DNA of 33,865 nt from Bryobacterales bacterium. Lineage in GTDB: Bacteria; Acidobacteriota; Terriglobia; Bryobacterales; Bryobacteraceae. Where the stretch lies: positions 1 through 33,865 of the forward strand of contig JAEUQG010000291.1 of assembly GCA_016789755.1 (NCBI GenBank), written 5' to 3'. How positions within the stretch are numbered: position 1 is the first letter of the stretch; every line of letters starts with the position of its first letter. Position numbers and translations under genes: made by a program. Positions 1 to 7,469 of this stretch are shown here, piece by piece. The notes under the pieces were generated by a model. It searched no databases. It saw only the letters and a list, made by a program, of their open reading frames with translations, and was not told the DNA's origin.

Positions 1-2
1 TG

Positions 3-317
3 CGGGAGAGTCTTCGCACAAACCTAGGCACTCTGGTAAGCGCGCTCGAAACACAAGCCGCGACGGCGGAACCTTCGGCCTTGCCGGAGTTCCACTCTGC
101 CGAGAGAACTACGACTTCCCGTGATATTGCCGGAACCGCGGAATCCGGGGCGGCCGAGGACGCCCGGGCTGAGAGCGGCGCGGATGCCCACTCACGGCAG
201 CAGCGGCAGCCGCACTGGGACAACGGAGCAGACCAGCGCCGCCAGCGGAATCCGCGTAGCGACGCTTGGCAAAAACTTCTGGAGGAGCACACATGGCGCA
301 ATCAATCGCCGCAGTAA
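3..317 (+). CDS. fliK: FliK-like flagellar hook-length control protein, C-terminal part
   Basis: Only the 3' end is present; the reading frame is open from the left edge to a TAA at 315-317. The first residues visible (RESLRTNLGTLVSALE) resemble the conserved helix near the end of the FliK C-terminal domain, where a pattern like LRENLPQLREAL is usual. FliK measures hook length and switches the export gate from hook to filament substrates by contacting FlhB, which is encoded downstream. After this helix comes a polar tail of about 80 residues rich in Ala, Arg, Glu and Gln, with low complexity. The call rests on one helix plus position directly before flgD and flgE, which is a common order. The gene overlaps flgD by 25 bases in another frame. 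Confidence 0.6.
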   Translation, partial: RESLRTNLGTLVSALETQAATAEPSALPEFHSAERTTTSRDIAGTAESGAAEDARAESGADAHSRQQRQPHWDNGADQRRQRNPRSDAWQKLLEEHTWRNQSPQ

Positions 318-571
318 GCTATCGGGCCGCCGATGCCGTTTCCCCGCAACCTGGGGCCGCCGGCAATACCGAGGTCAGTAAAGACCTATTTCTGAAACTG
401 ATGGTCGCGCAATTGCGCAATCAGAATCCGCTCAACCCAGTCGATGGAACGAGCTTTCTCGAACAATTGAGCCAGATCAGTTCCGTGGAACAGATGGTGG
501 AAATGCGCAAGGAACTGCAGTCCATCCACCAGTTGCTCGCAAACGCCGCCTCTGCGGCAGTAGACCGGTAG
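293..571 (+). CDS. flgD: Short FlgD, flagellar hook assembly scaffold (N-terminal domain only)
   Basis: FlgD caps the growing hook and is needed for FlgE polymerisation. The 92-residue product carries the N-terminal signature: a DLFLKLMVAQLRNQNPLNPVD segment-like core around residues 30-48, followed by SFLEQLSQISSVEQM. I chose the ATG at 293 because GGAGGA lies at 281-286 with good spacing; an in-frame start at 266 would add nine residues without a clear ribosome site. Typical FlgD is about 220 residues and has C-terminal Tudor/FnIII-like domains; here the frame stops at 571 and flgE starts at 602, so there is no room for them. The start lies inside the end of fliK, suggesting coupled translation. 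Identity is solid; whether it works alone is not known. Confidence 0.85.
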   Translation: MAQSIAAVSYRAADAVSPQPGAAGNTEVSKDLFLKLMVAQLRNQNPLNPVDGTSFLEQLSQISSVEQMVEMRKELQSIHQLLANAASAAVDR

Positions 572-601
572 GAAAGTTCCGTTGACAAAAGAAAGGATCT
601 C

Positions 602-1846
602 ATGTTTACGTCTTTTTCCACTGCATTGAGCGCACTCGGAGCGCTATCGACCGCGGTCGATGTTGTCGGCAATAACCTGGCCAACTTGAACACTCCCGGG
701 TTCAAGAGCAGCACGGTTTCCTTCCATGACTTGGTAACCCAGTCGCTTGGGGCGGGGCTCGGCGAGACGCAGGTCGGATTCGGAGTGGGGCGTCCGGTGA
801 CGTTGCGCCGCTTCTCGCAAGGAGCGATTCAGAGCAGTCCCGGACCGCTCGATGCGGCCATCCAGGGCGACGGTTTTCTCGTCGTTCGGGACCGTGGGGG
901 AGCGATGCTTTACACCCGGGGGGGGAACCTCCAGGTGGATAAGTCCGGCAATCTGCTGACCGCCACAGGGGAAAAGGTGCAAGGTTGGGCTAGCGTGGGA
1001 GGAGTCGTTGATACCAATCGCGCCGTGGGCGACATCGTCGTGCCCGTCGGTTCCCTCAAGCCGCCCAAGGAAACGACGGCAATTTCGTTCGACTTGAACC
1101 TCGATGCGACCGCTACGGCTGGTCCTCCGCCCACGCAGTTCTCAACTTCGATAGAGGTTTTCGATTCGCTTGGGTCGAGCCACGTCGTGACGCTGAGCTT
1201 CACAAAGAACGCTTCGCTCAACCAATGGGATTATGCTCTGACAGTGCCGGATGAAGATGTAACAAGCCCTGTCGCACCGGTCACCGGCACGATCACTTTC
1301 GACAACGAAGGACATCTCACGGATCCTCCCGCGAGCGGTCCTTTTCCCTCATTGACGATTGCCGGGTTGGTAAACGGCGCTGCCGACCTGCCGCTGGTGT
1401 GGAACCTATACAACGAGACCACGCCGCGGCTGACGCAGTATGCCCAGCCTTCGGCTGTCTCGGCAAACGCACAGGACGGTTCGCCGGCCGCGCAGTTGAT
1501 CCGCGCCGGTCTTGACGATGGAGGGAGGATTCTGGCGCTTTACTCCGACGGCCAGCAGATCGTCGTAGGGCAACTGGCAATGGCCGCCATCCGCAACCCG
1601 GAATCGTTGGTCGCGGTAGGCAACAACAACTACCAGTTGAGCGCGCGCTCGGCTTTGCCCGCGATCGGTACTCCCGGGACGGGCGGACGGGGGACAATCC
1701 TGGGAGGCGCGGTCGAGTTTTCCACCGTAGACATTGCCCGGGAGTTCACCAACCTCATCGTTTTGCAGAGAGGCTATCAGGCGAACACGCGCATTGTGAC
1801 AACAGTCGACGAACTGAGCCAGGAAACGATCAACCTCAAGCGATAG
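602..1846 (+). CDS. flgE: Flagellar hook protein FlgE
   Basis: Structural subunit of the flagellar hook, exported through the FlhAB/FliPQR gate encoded downstream. The 414-residue protein starts with the D0 helix of the rod/hook family (MFTSFSTALSALGALSTAV) and has the family signature NNLANLNTPGFK at about residues 25-36. A central FlgE beta domain follows, for example around TSIEVFDSLGSSHVVTLSF. The C-terminal helix REFTNLIVLQRGYQANTR is typical of hook and rod proteins. The length is close to that of enterobacterial FlgE (about 400). GAAAGGA at 591-597 precedes the ATG. It lies between flgD and fliN in one operon-like run. Confidence 0.95.
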   Translation: MFTSFSTALSALGALSTAVDVVGNNLANLNTPGFKSSTVSFHDLVTQSLGAGLGETQVGFGVGRPVTLRRFSQGAIQSSPGPLDAAIQGDGFLVVRDRGGAMLYTRGGNLQVDKSGNLLTATGEKVQGWASVGGVVDTNRAVGDIVVPVGSLKPPKETTAISFDLNLDATATAGPPPTQFSTSIEVFDSLGSSHVVTLSFTKNASLNQWDYALTVPDEDVTSPVAPVTGTITFDNEGHLTDPPASGPFPSLTIAGLVNGAADLPLVWNLYNETTPRLTQYAQPSAVSANAQDGSPAAQLIRAGLDDGGRILALYSDGQQIVVGQLAMAAIRNPESLVAVGNNNYQLSARSALPAIGTPGTGGRGTILGGAVEFSTVDIAREFTNLIVLQRGYQANTRIVTTVDELSQETINLKR

Positions 1847-1855
1847 GGGACGACG

Positions 1856-2122
1856 ATGCAGCAGACGGGAGAGGATCTTCATTCCGAGGGGATGGTTCAC
1901 CTGGCGGACATGACGCTGAACATCGAAGTGGAACTCGACCGGAAGGTCGTCACCATGCGTCAAATGCTCGATCTCGATGCAGGAAGCGTGTTGAAACTGA
2001 CACGGTCCGCAGGCGAAAACATCGACATACTGGTTGGCGGCGCACTGGTGGCCTTTGGCGAGATTGTAGTGATCGAGGACATGATGGGGGTCCGTATCAC
2101 GGACTTCAACACCGAGGTATAG
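1856..2122 (+). CDS. fliN: Flagellar motor switch protein FliN (short form)
   Basis: C-ring component that, with FliM and FliG, forms the rotor switch and the docking site for the export ATPase complex. The 88-residue product is essentially one SpoA/FliMN C-terminal domain: a strand LNIEVELDRKVVTMRQMLDL, the LDAGSVLKL turn, and the final strands GEIVVIEDMMGVRITD. This is the compact FliN form. AGGGGA at 1846-1851 precedes the ATG nine bases after flgE. A second, longer SpoA-domain gene lies at 9498-10370, so this cluster carries two FliN-type proteins. No fliM is seen in the window. Confidence 0.93.
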   Translation: MQQTGEDLHSEGMVHLADMTLNIEVELDRKVVTMRQMLDLDAGSVLKLTRSAGENIDILVGGALVAFGEIVVIEDMMGVRITDFNTEV

Positions 2123-2127
2123 AAACA

Positions 2128-2433
2128 ATGAGCGTTTGGGAACAGGTGATTTCGGCGATCGGTGTGATTCTCCTGGTAGTGGCGCTGCGTCTGGCGGCGA
2201 GGTCATCGGGAAGCCCGAACTGGTGGACGCGTGGTCTGTCGGCGCATGGCTCGCAACTGGAAGCAGTGGACCATCTCCGGCTCACGCCCCAGCATTCGAT
2301 CCACGCGGTTCGCTATCGTGGCCGGCTGTTTCTGATAGCGGCGCACAGCGCCGGTTGCGCCCTGCTTTGCGAGCAAGCCGATTCATCGCCGAAAGCCGGA
2401 GGATCTGCCCTGGCCCAGGGAGACCGGCCATGA
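2128..2433 (+). CDS. fliO: FliO, flagellar export-gate assembly factor
   Basis: FliO is a small bitopic membrane protein that helps assemble the FliP ring of the export gate. The 101-residue product has one N-terminal membrane segment (about residues 7-24, VISAIGVILLVVALRLAA) and a cytoplasmic beta-rich part with the FliO pattern VDHLRLTPQHSIHAVRYRG and LFLIA. The family is poorly conserved, so the call leans on this pattern together with position directly before fliP. Its TGA overlaps the fliP start (ATGA at 2430-2433), indicating translational coupling. The C-terminal 20 residues are polar and low in complexity. Confidence 0.85.
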   Translation: MSVWEQVISAIGVILLVVALRLAARSSGSPNWWTRGLSAHGSQLEAVDHLRLTPQHSIHAVRYRGRLFLIAAHSAGCALLCEQADSSPKAGGSALAQGDRP

Positions 2434-3170
2434 CTCGACACTGGGCCGCCGTCCTGCTCAATCTGCTGGCTTTACCCGTCTTGGCTGCCGACGCCGCGCA
2501 GGCCCCGGCAATCTCTTTCGGCAAGGGGGCCGGCTCTGTCAGTATTCCAATGCAGACGGTCCTGATGCTGACCGCGCTCACCCTGCTGCCTGCGGTGATC
2601 ATGTCGGTCACGCCCTTTCTCCGTATCACGCTCGTTCTCCATTTCCTGCGTCAAGCGCTGGGAACGCAGTCGGCGCCATCGAACCAGGTGCTCATCGGCT
2701 TGGCGTTGTTTCTGACGCTGCTCATTATGCAACCGGTGCTCCTCGACGCCTATCACAAAGGATGGGAGCCGCTCGAACGCGGAGAACTGGCCTGGAAGGA
2801 GGCGTGGCAACAGGGTAGCGTTCCGGTACGGGATTTTCTGTTGCGATTCTCGCGGGAGAAAGACATTCAGCTTTTTCTCGAAATTACGAAATCACCGGCG
2901 CCGCCCGCGCCCAAGGACCTTGAGTTTCGGATTTTGGTTCCCGCCTACATTCTGAGCGAGCTTCGAACCGGATTTCAAATTGGCGCGGTTCTGTTCTTTC
3001 CCTTTCTTATCATCGATCTGGTGGTCGCCAGCGTCACGCTGTCAATCGGCATGGTGCAACTGCCTCCGGTGATGCTCTCGGCGCCCTTCAAGATCCTGCT
3101 CTTTGTTCTGGTCGATGGGTGGAACCTGGTTGTTGGCTCGCTGGTAAGGAGCTTTTATGGCGGTGCTTGA
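2430..3170 (+). CDS. fliP: Flagellar export-gate protein FliP
   Basis: Core subunit of the flagellar type III export gate (FliP5-FliQ4-FliR1). From the ATG at 2430 the product is 246 residues, a normal FliP length. It starts with a signal-like segment (about residues 5-20), then the FliP helices with the hallmark ALTLLPAVIMSVTPFLRITLV and hairpin LGTQSAPSNQVLIGLALFLT, and near the C-terminus the conserved GFQIGAVLFFPFLIIDLVVA and SIGMVQLPPV segments. The frame stays open upstream into fliO (to 2136), but that extension has no FliP similarity. The ATGA overlap with fliO fixes the start. Confidence 0.96.
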   Translation: MTRHWAAVLLNLLALPVLAADAAQAPAISFGKGAGSVSIPMQTVLMLTALTLLPAVIMSVTPFLRITLVLHFLRQALGTQSAPSNQVLIGLALFLTLLIMQPVLLDAYHKGWEPLERGELAWKEAWQQGSVPVRDFLLRFSREKDIQLFLEITKSPAPPAPKDLEFRILVPAYILSELRTGFQIGAVLFFPFLIIDLVVASVTLSIGMVQLPPVMLSAPFKILLFVLVDGWNLVVGSLVRSFYGGA

Positions 3171-3185
3171 TAGGAGGATCGGAAG

Positions 3186-3455
3186 ATGAATTCACACGCT
3201 GTTGTCGACTTGATACGACAGACATTCTGGATGACGTTCTGGGTGAGTCTGCCGTTGCTGGCCGTCGGTTTTCTCGCCGGGATTGTGATCAGCCTCATCC
3301 AGATTGTCACATCCATTCAGGACGCGAGCTTCGGCGCTGTTCCGAGACTGTTGGCCTTCCTCGGGGCGCTGATGCTGTTTCTGCCCTGGATGCTGGCCAA
3401 ATTGGCCGGGTTCACGGCGGCCTTGCTGGGAGACTTCACCCGCTATGCCCATTGA
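3186..3455 (+). CDS. fliQ: Flagellar export-gate protein FliQ
   Basis: Small two-helix gate subunit packing around the FliP/FliR core. The 89 residues show the two FliQ membrane hairpins: VSLPLLAVGFLAGIVISLIQ with the conserved IQDASFGAVPRL loop, then FLGALMLFLPWMLAKLAGFT. Length matches the family (about 89). A strong AGGAGG lies at 3172-3177 before the ATG. The 3' end overlaps fliR by 11 bases (3445-3455), as often in fliPQR clusters. Confidence 0.95.
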   Translation: MNSHAVVDLIRQTFWMTFWVSLPLLAVGFLAGIVISLIQIVTSIQDASFGAVPRLLAFLGALMLFLPWMLAKLAGFTAALLGDFTRYAH

Positions 3456-4206
3456 GGTGGCGCTGCCGCAGTCAAGCTTCTGGGGGGCGCTACTCGCCCT
3501 GGCCCGCGTCGGTGGAGTGGTGGCGCTGGTGCCCGTGCCCGGATGGCGTCGGGCACCGGAGACCACACGCATTGTCTTTGCGATCTGCTTGACTGTGGCG
3601 CTGGCGCCGGTGTGGCCGGTGAACGTAGGGACCGACGCCAGCCTCGGCAAGATCGTGGGCTGGGTGTTCAGCGAGACGATGATCGGTCTGGCCATGGGAC
3701 TAGCCGTCAGCTTGCTGGTGGAGGGCTTCGCTATCGCCGCGCAACTGCTGGGGTTGCAGGCTGGCTACGGCTACGCATCTACGATCGATCCCTCGACAGA
3801 GGCCGATAGCGGGATCCTGCCGGTTGTCGTGCAACTGGCAGCAAGCCTTTTGTTCTTCTCCTTTGGAATGGAGGCGCAGGTGATCCGCGCTCTGGCGCTG
3901 AGTTTCTCCAAGTTCCCACCGGGCGCCTGGGTTGTCCCTCCGGGGCAGTTGGAAGGGATCCTTGCCCTTGGAGCCGGCATGTGGACCACCGCGCTCCGGT
4001 TGGCCATGCCGGTGATCGGCCTGCTCATCCTGCTTGATTTGGCCATGGCAATCCTCGGCAAGGTGGCGACGCAACTGCAACTGCTCTCCGTCGCCTTCCC
4101 CGCCAAGATGCTAGTCACACTGGCAACGCTGGCCATGCTGGCCGCCGCCCTTCCCGGTCTGTTTGAACAGCAAGCGGCCACGGTCGTGGCCTTGTGGAGG
4201 CGATAG
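3445..4206 (+). CDS. fliR: Flagellar export-gate protein FliR
   Basis: Single-copy subunit that completes the export gate together with FliP and FliQ. The 253 residues are strongly hydrophobic with about six membrane segments. The family pattern is visible as ALARVGGVVALVPVPGWR near residues 18-35, the central GLAMGLAVSLLVEGFAIAAQ, the GLQAGYGYASTIDPST loop near residue 110 (a FliR hallmark), and GLLILLDLAMAILGKVATQL near the C-terminus. It starts inside fliQ and ends 12 bases before flhB. Confidence 0.95.
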   Translation: MPIEVALPQSSFWGALLALARVGGVVALVPVPGWRRAPETTRIVFAICLTVALAPVWPVNVGTDASLGKIVGWVFSETMIGLAMGLAVSLLVEGFAIAAQLLGLQAGYGYASTIDPSTEADSGILPVVVQLAASLLFFSFGMEAQVIRALALSFSKFPPGAWVVPPGQLEGILALGAGMWTTALRLAMPVIGLLILLDLAMAILGKVATQLQLLSVAFPAKMLVTLATLAMLAAALPGLFEQQAATVVALWRR

Positions 4207-4218
4207 GAGAGAGCATGT

Positions 4219-5283
4219 ATGGCCGACCCGCAACGCACCGAACAACCTACGCCGCGCCGGCTCGAGAAGGCGCGCAAAGACGGCCAGTTTCCGGTCAGCC
4301 GGGAGTTCGTGTCCGGACTTGTATTCCTGGCCGTTGTCTGGTTGGCGGGCAATCAGGCCGCCGAGGTAGCCGCCGGTGCGCGCCGCATGGCGCGCGAAAT
4401 GCTCGTCCTGGCGTTTCGCTCGGAACTGACGGTACCCACCATTTCCCGTTGGACGCTCGACTGGAGTTGGCGGTACTTTGCCTACTTCATCCTGGCCGGA
4501 CTCTGCTTGAGCGCGGCTATGGTTGCAGTCCAGTTGGTGAAGACGGGATTCGGGCTTGCTCCGGGCAAACTGGCCCCCGATCTTTCCCGGCTCAATCCGC
4601 TCTCGCGCCTGAGCCAGATGCCGTGGCAGAACACGACCGCGGCCGTGCAGGCGCTGGTGCTGCTGCCGGTGTTCGGCTGGATTCTTTACGCTCTGATTGC
4701 CTCCCATTGGCAGGAATTTCTAGTTTTGCCCCGTATGAGTGTGGAGGCAGGTTTGGGGCAAGTGGCCTCCATTGTGTCCGCCATGCTCTGGAAAGGGGCC
4801 GTCGTCTTGGCCGTGCTCGGGTGCATCGATCTGTTCCGCCAGCGGCGGCGGTGGATGAGCCAGTTGCGAATGACCAAGCAGGAGGTTCGAGAAGAGCAAA
4901 AAGAAGTGGAGGGCAACCCGTTGATCCGCATGCGCATCCGCCGTTTGCAGCGCGATGCTCTGCGGCGCCGGATGATGGAGCAGGTTCCCAAAGCGACGGC
5001 GGTTGTCGTCAACCCCACGCACTTTGCAGTGGCCATCCGCTACCAGCCGGATTCGATGGCGGCGCCCAAAGTCGTGGCCAAGGGCAAGAACTATCTGGCC
5101 TTGCGGATCCGCGAACTGGCCGTGCGCAGCCAGGTGCCGGTGATCGAAAACCCGCCGCTCGCGCAGGCGCTTTTCCGCTCAGCAGAGGTGGGCCAGGAGA
5201 TCCCGCCGCACCTCTATCAGGCTGTCGCCGAGATTCTGGCCTACATCTACCGCCTGACGCGCGGACATCTTCCGGGAGCCTGA
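4219..5283 (+). CDS. flhB: Flagellar export switch protein FlhB
   Basis: FlhB sets export substrate specificity and undergoes self-cleavage at an NPTH site when hook length is reached. The 354-residue protein begins with the classic ADPQRTEQPTPRRLEKARKD, has four membrane segments (about residues 30-50, 90-110, 145-165 and 185-205) and a cytoplasmic domain. The autocleavage motif N265-P-T-H268 is intact (codons from 5011), in the context VVVNPTHFAVAIRY. AGGAGA at 4205-4210 supports the ATG at 4219; another ATG at 4215 is out of frame. FliK, its functional partner, is encoded at the start of the window. Confidence 0.97.
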   Translation: MADPQRTEQPTPRRLEKARKDGQFPVSREFVSGLVFLAVVWLAGNQAAEVAAGARRMAREMLVLAFRSELTVPTISRWTLDWSWRYFAYFILAGLCLSAAMVAVQLVKTGFGLAPGKLAPDLSRLNPLSRLSQMPWQNTTAAVQALVLLPVFGWILYALIASHWQEFLVLPRMSVEAGLGQVASIVSAMLWKGAVVLAVLGCIDLFRQRRRWMSQLRMTKQEVREEQKEVEGNPLIRMRIRRLQRDALRRRMMEQVPKATAVVVNPTHFAVAIRYQPDSMAAPKVVAKGKNYLALRIRELAVRSQVPVIENPPLAQALFRSAEVGQEIPPHLYQAVAEILAYIYRLTRGHLPGA

Positions 5284-5300
5284 GGCCATGGAGCTAACCA

Positions 5301-7460
5301 ATGATTCCCACCGCTAGTCCCATATCCTCCGTCGGTGCAACCGGCCCGGGTCCAGGCGGCGCCTCCAGCCGTCCAAGGGCCTCGGCCGCGCCCGCCGCCT
5401 CCAGCTTCGGTGCGCAAATCGGCAGCACTCTGGCCAATGCGCCTTGGAAGGAACTAGCCGTCCCGCTGGCAGTGCTGGGTATCCTCCTGGCCATGATCAC
5501 GCCGATGCCTCCGCTTGTGCTCGACCTGCTGATCAGCGCCAACATTACCCTGTCGGTGGTTGTTCTGCTGGTAGCGATGCATATCCTGCGTCCAGTCGAA
5601 TTCAGCGTGTTTCCCACCACGCTTCTGCTGCTGACGTTGTTCCGTCTGGCGCTGAACGTCTCCAGTTCGCGACTGATCCTGCTCAGTGGCAACGCGGGCA
5701 CCAGCGCGGCCGGGGAAGTCATCGAAGCCTTCGGGCAGTTTGTGGTGGGCGGCAACTACATTGTGGGAACAGTGATCTTCCTTGTCCTAATCGCCATCCA
5801 ATACGTGGTGATCAACCATGGCGCAGTGCGCATCTCGGAAGTGACGGCACGGTTCACACTCGATGCACTGCCCGGAAAGCAGATGTCCATAGACTCGGAC
5901 CTCAACGCCGGGCTGATCGACGAGGCGGGGGCCCGAGCCCGCCGCAAGGCACTTTCCGCAGAAGCGGAGTTCTATGGGGCCATGGACGGCGCCTCGCGAT
6001 TCACGCAACGCGACGCAGTGGCCAGCATTCTCATTACGGCGATCAATATCGTCGCCGGAATTCTCATCGGAGTCGTGCAGCACGGAATGGAAGTCGGCAA
6101 TGCGCTGGAGACCTATACCGTGCTGACCATTGGCGACGGTCTGGTGACAGTGATTCCCGCTCTCATGATTTCCATTTCCGGCGGCCTGATCGTAACCCGC
6201 GCCAGTTCCGAAGCCGGTCTCGAGGCGGACGTGCGCCAGCAATTGTTCGGCCAGGCGCAGCCTCTGATGCTGGCGAGCGGCGTACTGATCGCCATGGCTG
6301 CCTTTCCGGGCCTTCCGAAAATCCCTTTCCTCGTCCTCGGTGGCGGGCTTGCTTACGCCGCGTGGCAGATGAAGAAGGAGGCCCCGCCAACGGAGGATGT
6401 AGGGCCGCAACCCGCCTCGGCGCAGCCCAGGGAGAACATCGAATCGCTGCTACGCGTCGACAGTCTTGCCGTCGAAGTGGGGTTGGGGCTTGTTCGCTTG
6501 GTCGAGGGAGGACCGAACTCCCCCTTACTCAAACGCATCGGGGCCATCCGGCGCCAGATGGCCTCCGACCTTGGCTACGTGATGCCATCGGTGCGCGTCA
6601 CGGACAACCTGTCATTGCGGGCCTCCGAGTACCTCATTCTGCTCAAGGGGGCTGAGATTGCGCGGTTTGAGATTCCTCCCGCGCACGATTTGGCGATTCC
6701 CAGTCCGCGTGTCAGTGCCAAAATGGAAGGAATTCCCACAAAGGAACCCGCATTCGGAATGGCGGCGCTGTGGATTCCCTCCTCCAAGGCGGAGACGGCC
6801 CGCATGGCCGGCTACACGGTGGTCGATGGGGTCAGCGTGCTGGGCACGCATCTGTCTGAAATGGTGAGGCGTTACGCGCACGAGCTGTTCTCGCGGCAGG
6901 ACGCCAAGAAGGCTCTGGATCGCGTCGTCGAAGAGAATCCGAAATTGGTCGAGGATCTGGTGCCGAAATTGCTTCCACTCTCAACAGTGCAGAAGGTACT
7001 TCAAAATTTGTTGCGCGAGCGGGTTTCGATCCGAGATACGGGCACAATTCTCGAGGCACTAGGCGATGCAGCCAACGTCACTCGCAACCCTGTTGTGCTC
7101 ACCGAGTTCGTGCGGCAATCGTTGCGCCGCGTCGCGGTGAAACCATACCTCAATGCCGCTGGCGACCTGCCCTGCTATTTCCTGGATCCGGCGACCGAGC
7201 GCACACTCGAAAGCGCGGTCGAGCACGGTGAAAACGCCTCTCATTGGAACCTGCCTCCGCAAAAGGTGCGCGAACTGGTGGACAAACTGAACCGGGCTCT
7301 GGGTTCGTTGGAGGCGCCGGCGGTAATCCTGACTGGTTCCGGATGCCGTTTCTTCCTGCGGCAGATGCTCGAGAGCACCATTCCCAATCTGATGGTGCTT
7401 GCTCATAACGAAATTCCATCGGGAGTGCGTGTCCTTTCACTCGGCACGCTCGGAGGGTGA
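5301..7460 (+). CDS. flhA: Flagellar export-gate protein FlhA
   Basis: Largest export-gate subunit; a nonamer whose cytoplasmic ring docks chaperone-substrate pairs. The 719 residues comprise about eight N-terminal membrane segments (about residues 50-340) and a large cytoplasmic domain. The FHIPEP-family signature EFYGAMDGASRF is at about residues 223-234, followed by TQRDAVAS. The C-terminal region contains VLTEFVRQSLRR and TGSGCRFFLRQML, as in other FlhA proteins. GGAG at 5290-5293 supports the ATG at 5301. The first roughly 40 residues are a Ser/Ala/Pro/Gly-rich extension before the membrane part, longer than usual. Confidence 0.97.
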   Translation: MIPTASPISSVGATGPGPGGASSRPRASAAPAASSFGAQIGSTLANAPWKELAVPLAVLGILLAMITPMPPLVLDLLISANITLSVVVLLVAMHILRPVEFSVFPTTLLLLTLFRLALNVSSSRLILLSGNAGTSAAGEVIEAFGQFVVGGNYIVGTVIFLVLIAIQYVVINHGAVRISEVTARFTLDALPGKQMSIDSDLNAGLIDEAGARARRKALSAEAEFYGAMDGASRFTQRDAVASILITAINIVAGILIGVVQHGMEVGNALETYTVLTIGDGLVTVIPALMISISGGLIVTRASSEAGLEADVRQQLFGQAQPLMLASGVLIAMAAFPGLPKIPFLVLGGGLAYAAWQMKKEAPPTEDVGPQPASAQPRENIESLLRVDSLAVEVGLGLVRLVEGGPNSPLLKRIGAIRRQMASDLGYVMPSVRVTDNLSLRASEYLILLKGAEIARFEIPPAHDLAIPSPRVSAKMEGIPTKEPAFGMAALWIPSSKAETARMAGYTVVDGVSVLGTHLSEMVRRYAHELFSRQDAKKALDRVVEENPKLVEDLVPKLLPLSTVQKVLQNLLRERVSIRDTGTILEALGDAANVTRNPVVLTEFVRQSLRRVAVKPYLNAAGDLPCYFLDPATERTLESAVEHGENASHWNLPPQKVRELVDKLNRALGSLEAPAVILTGSGCRFFLRQMLESTIPNLMVLAHNEIPSGVRVLSLGTLGG

Positions 7461-7469
7461 TGAAACGCC

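Noticed and set aside
4194..5297. 367-residue open frame overlapping flhB in another frame
   Set aside because: No recognisable domain, Arg/Gly/Pro-rich composition typical of GC-rich shadow frames; the flhB frame has NPTH and full family similarity.
5444..6655. 403-residue open frame inside flhA
   Set aside because: Shadow frame with Arg/Ser/His-rich composition; the flhA frame shows the FHIPEP-type signature.
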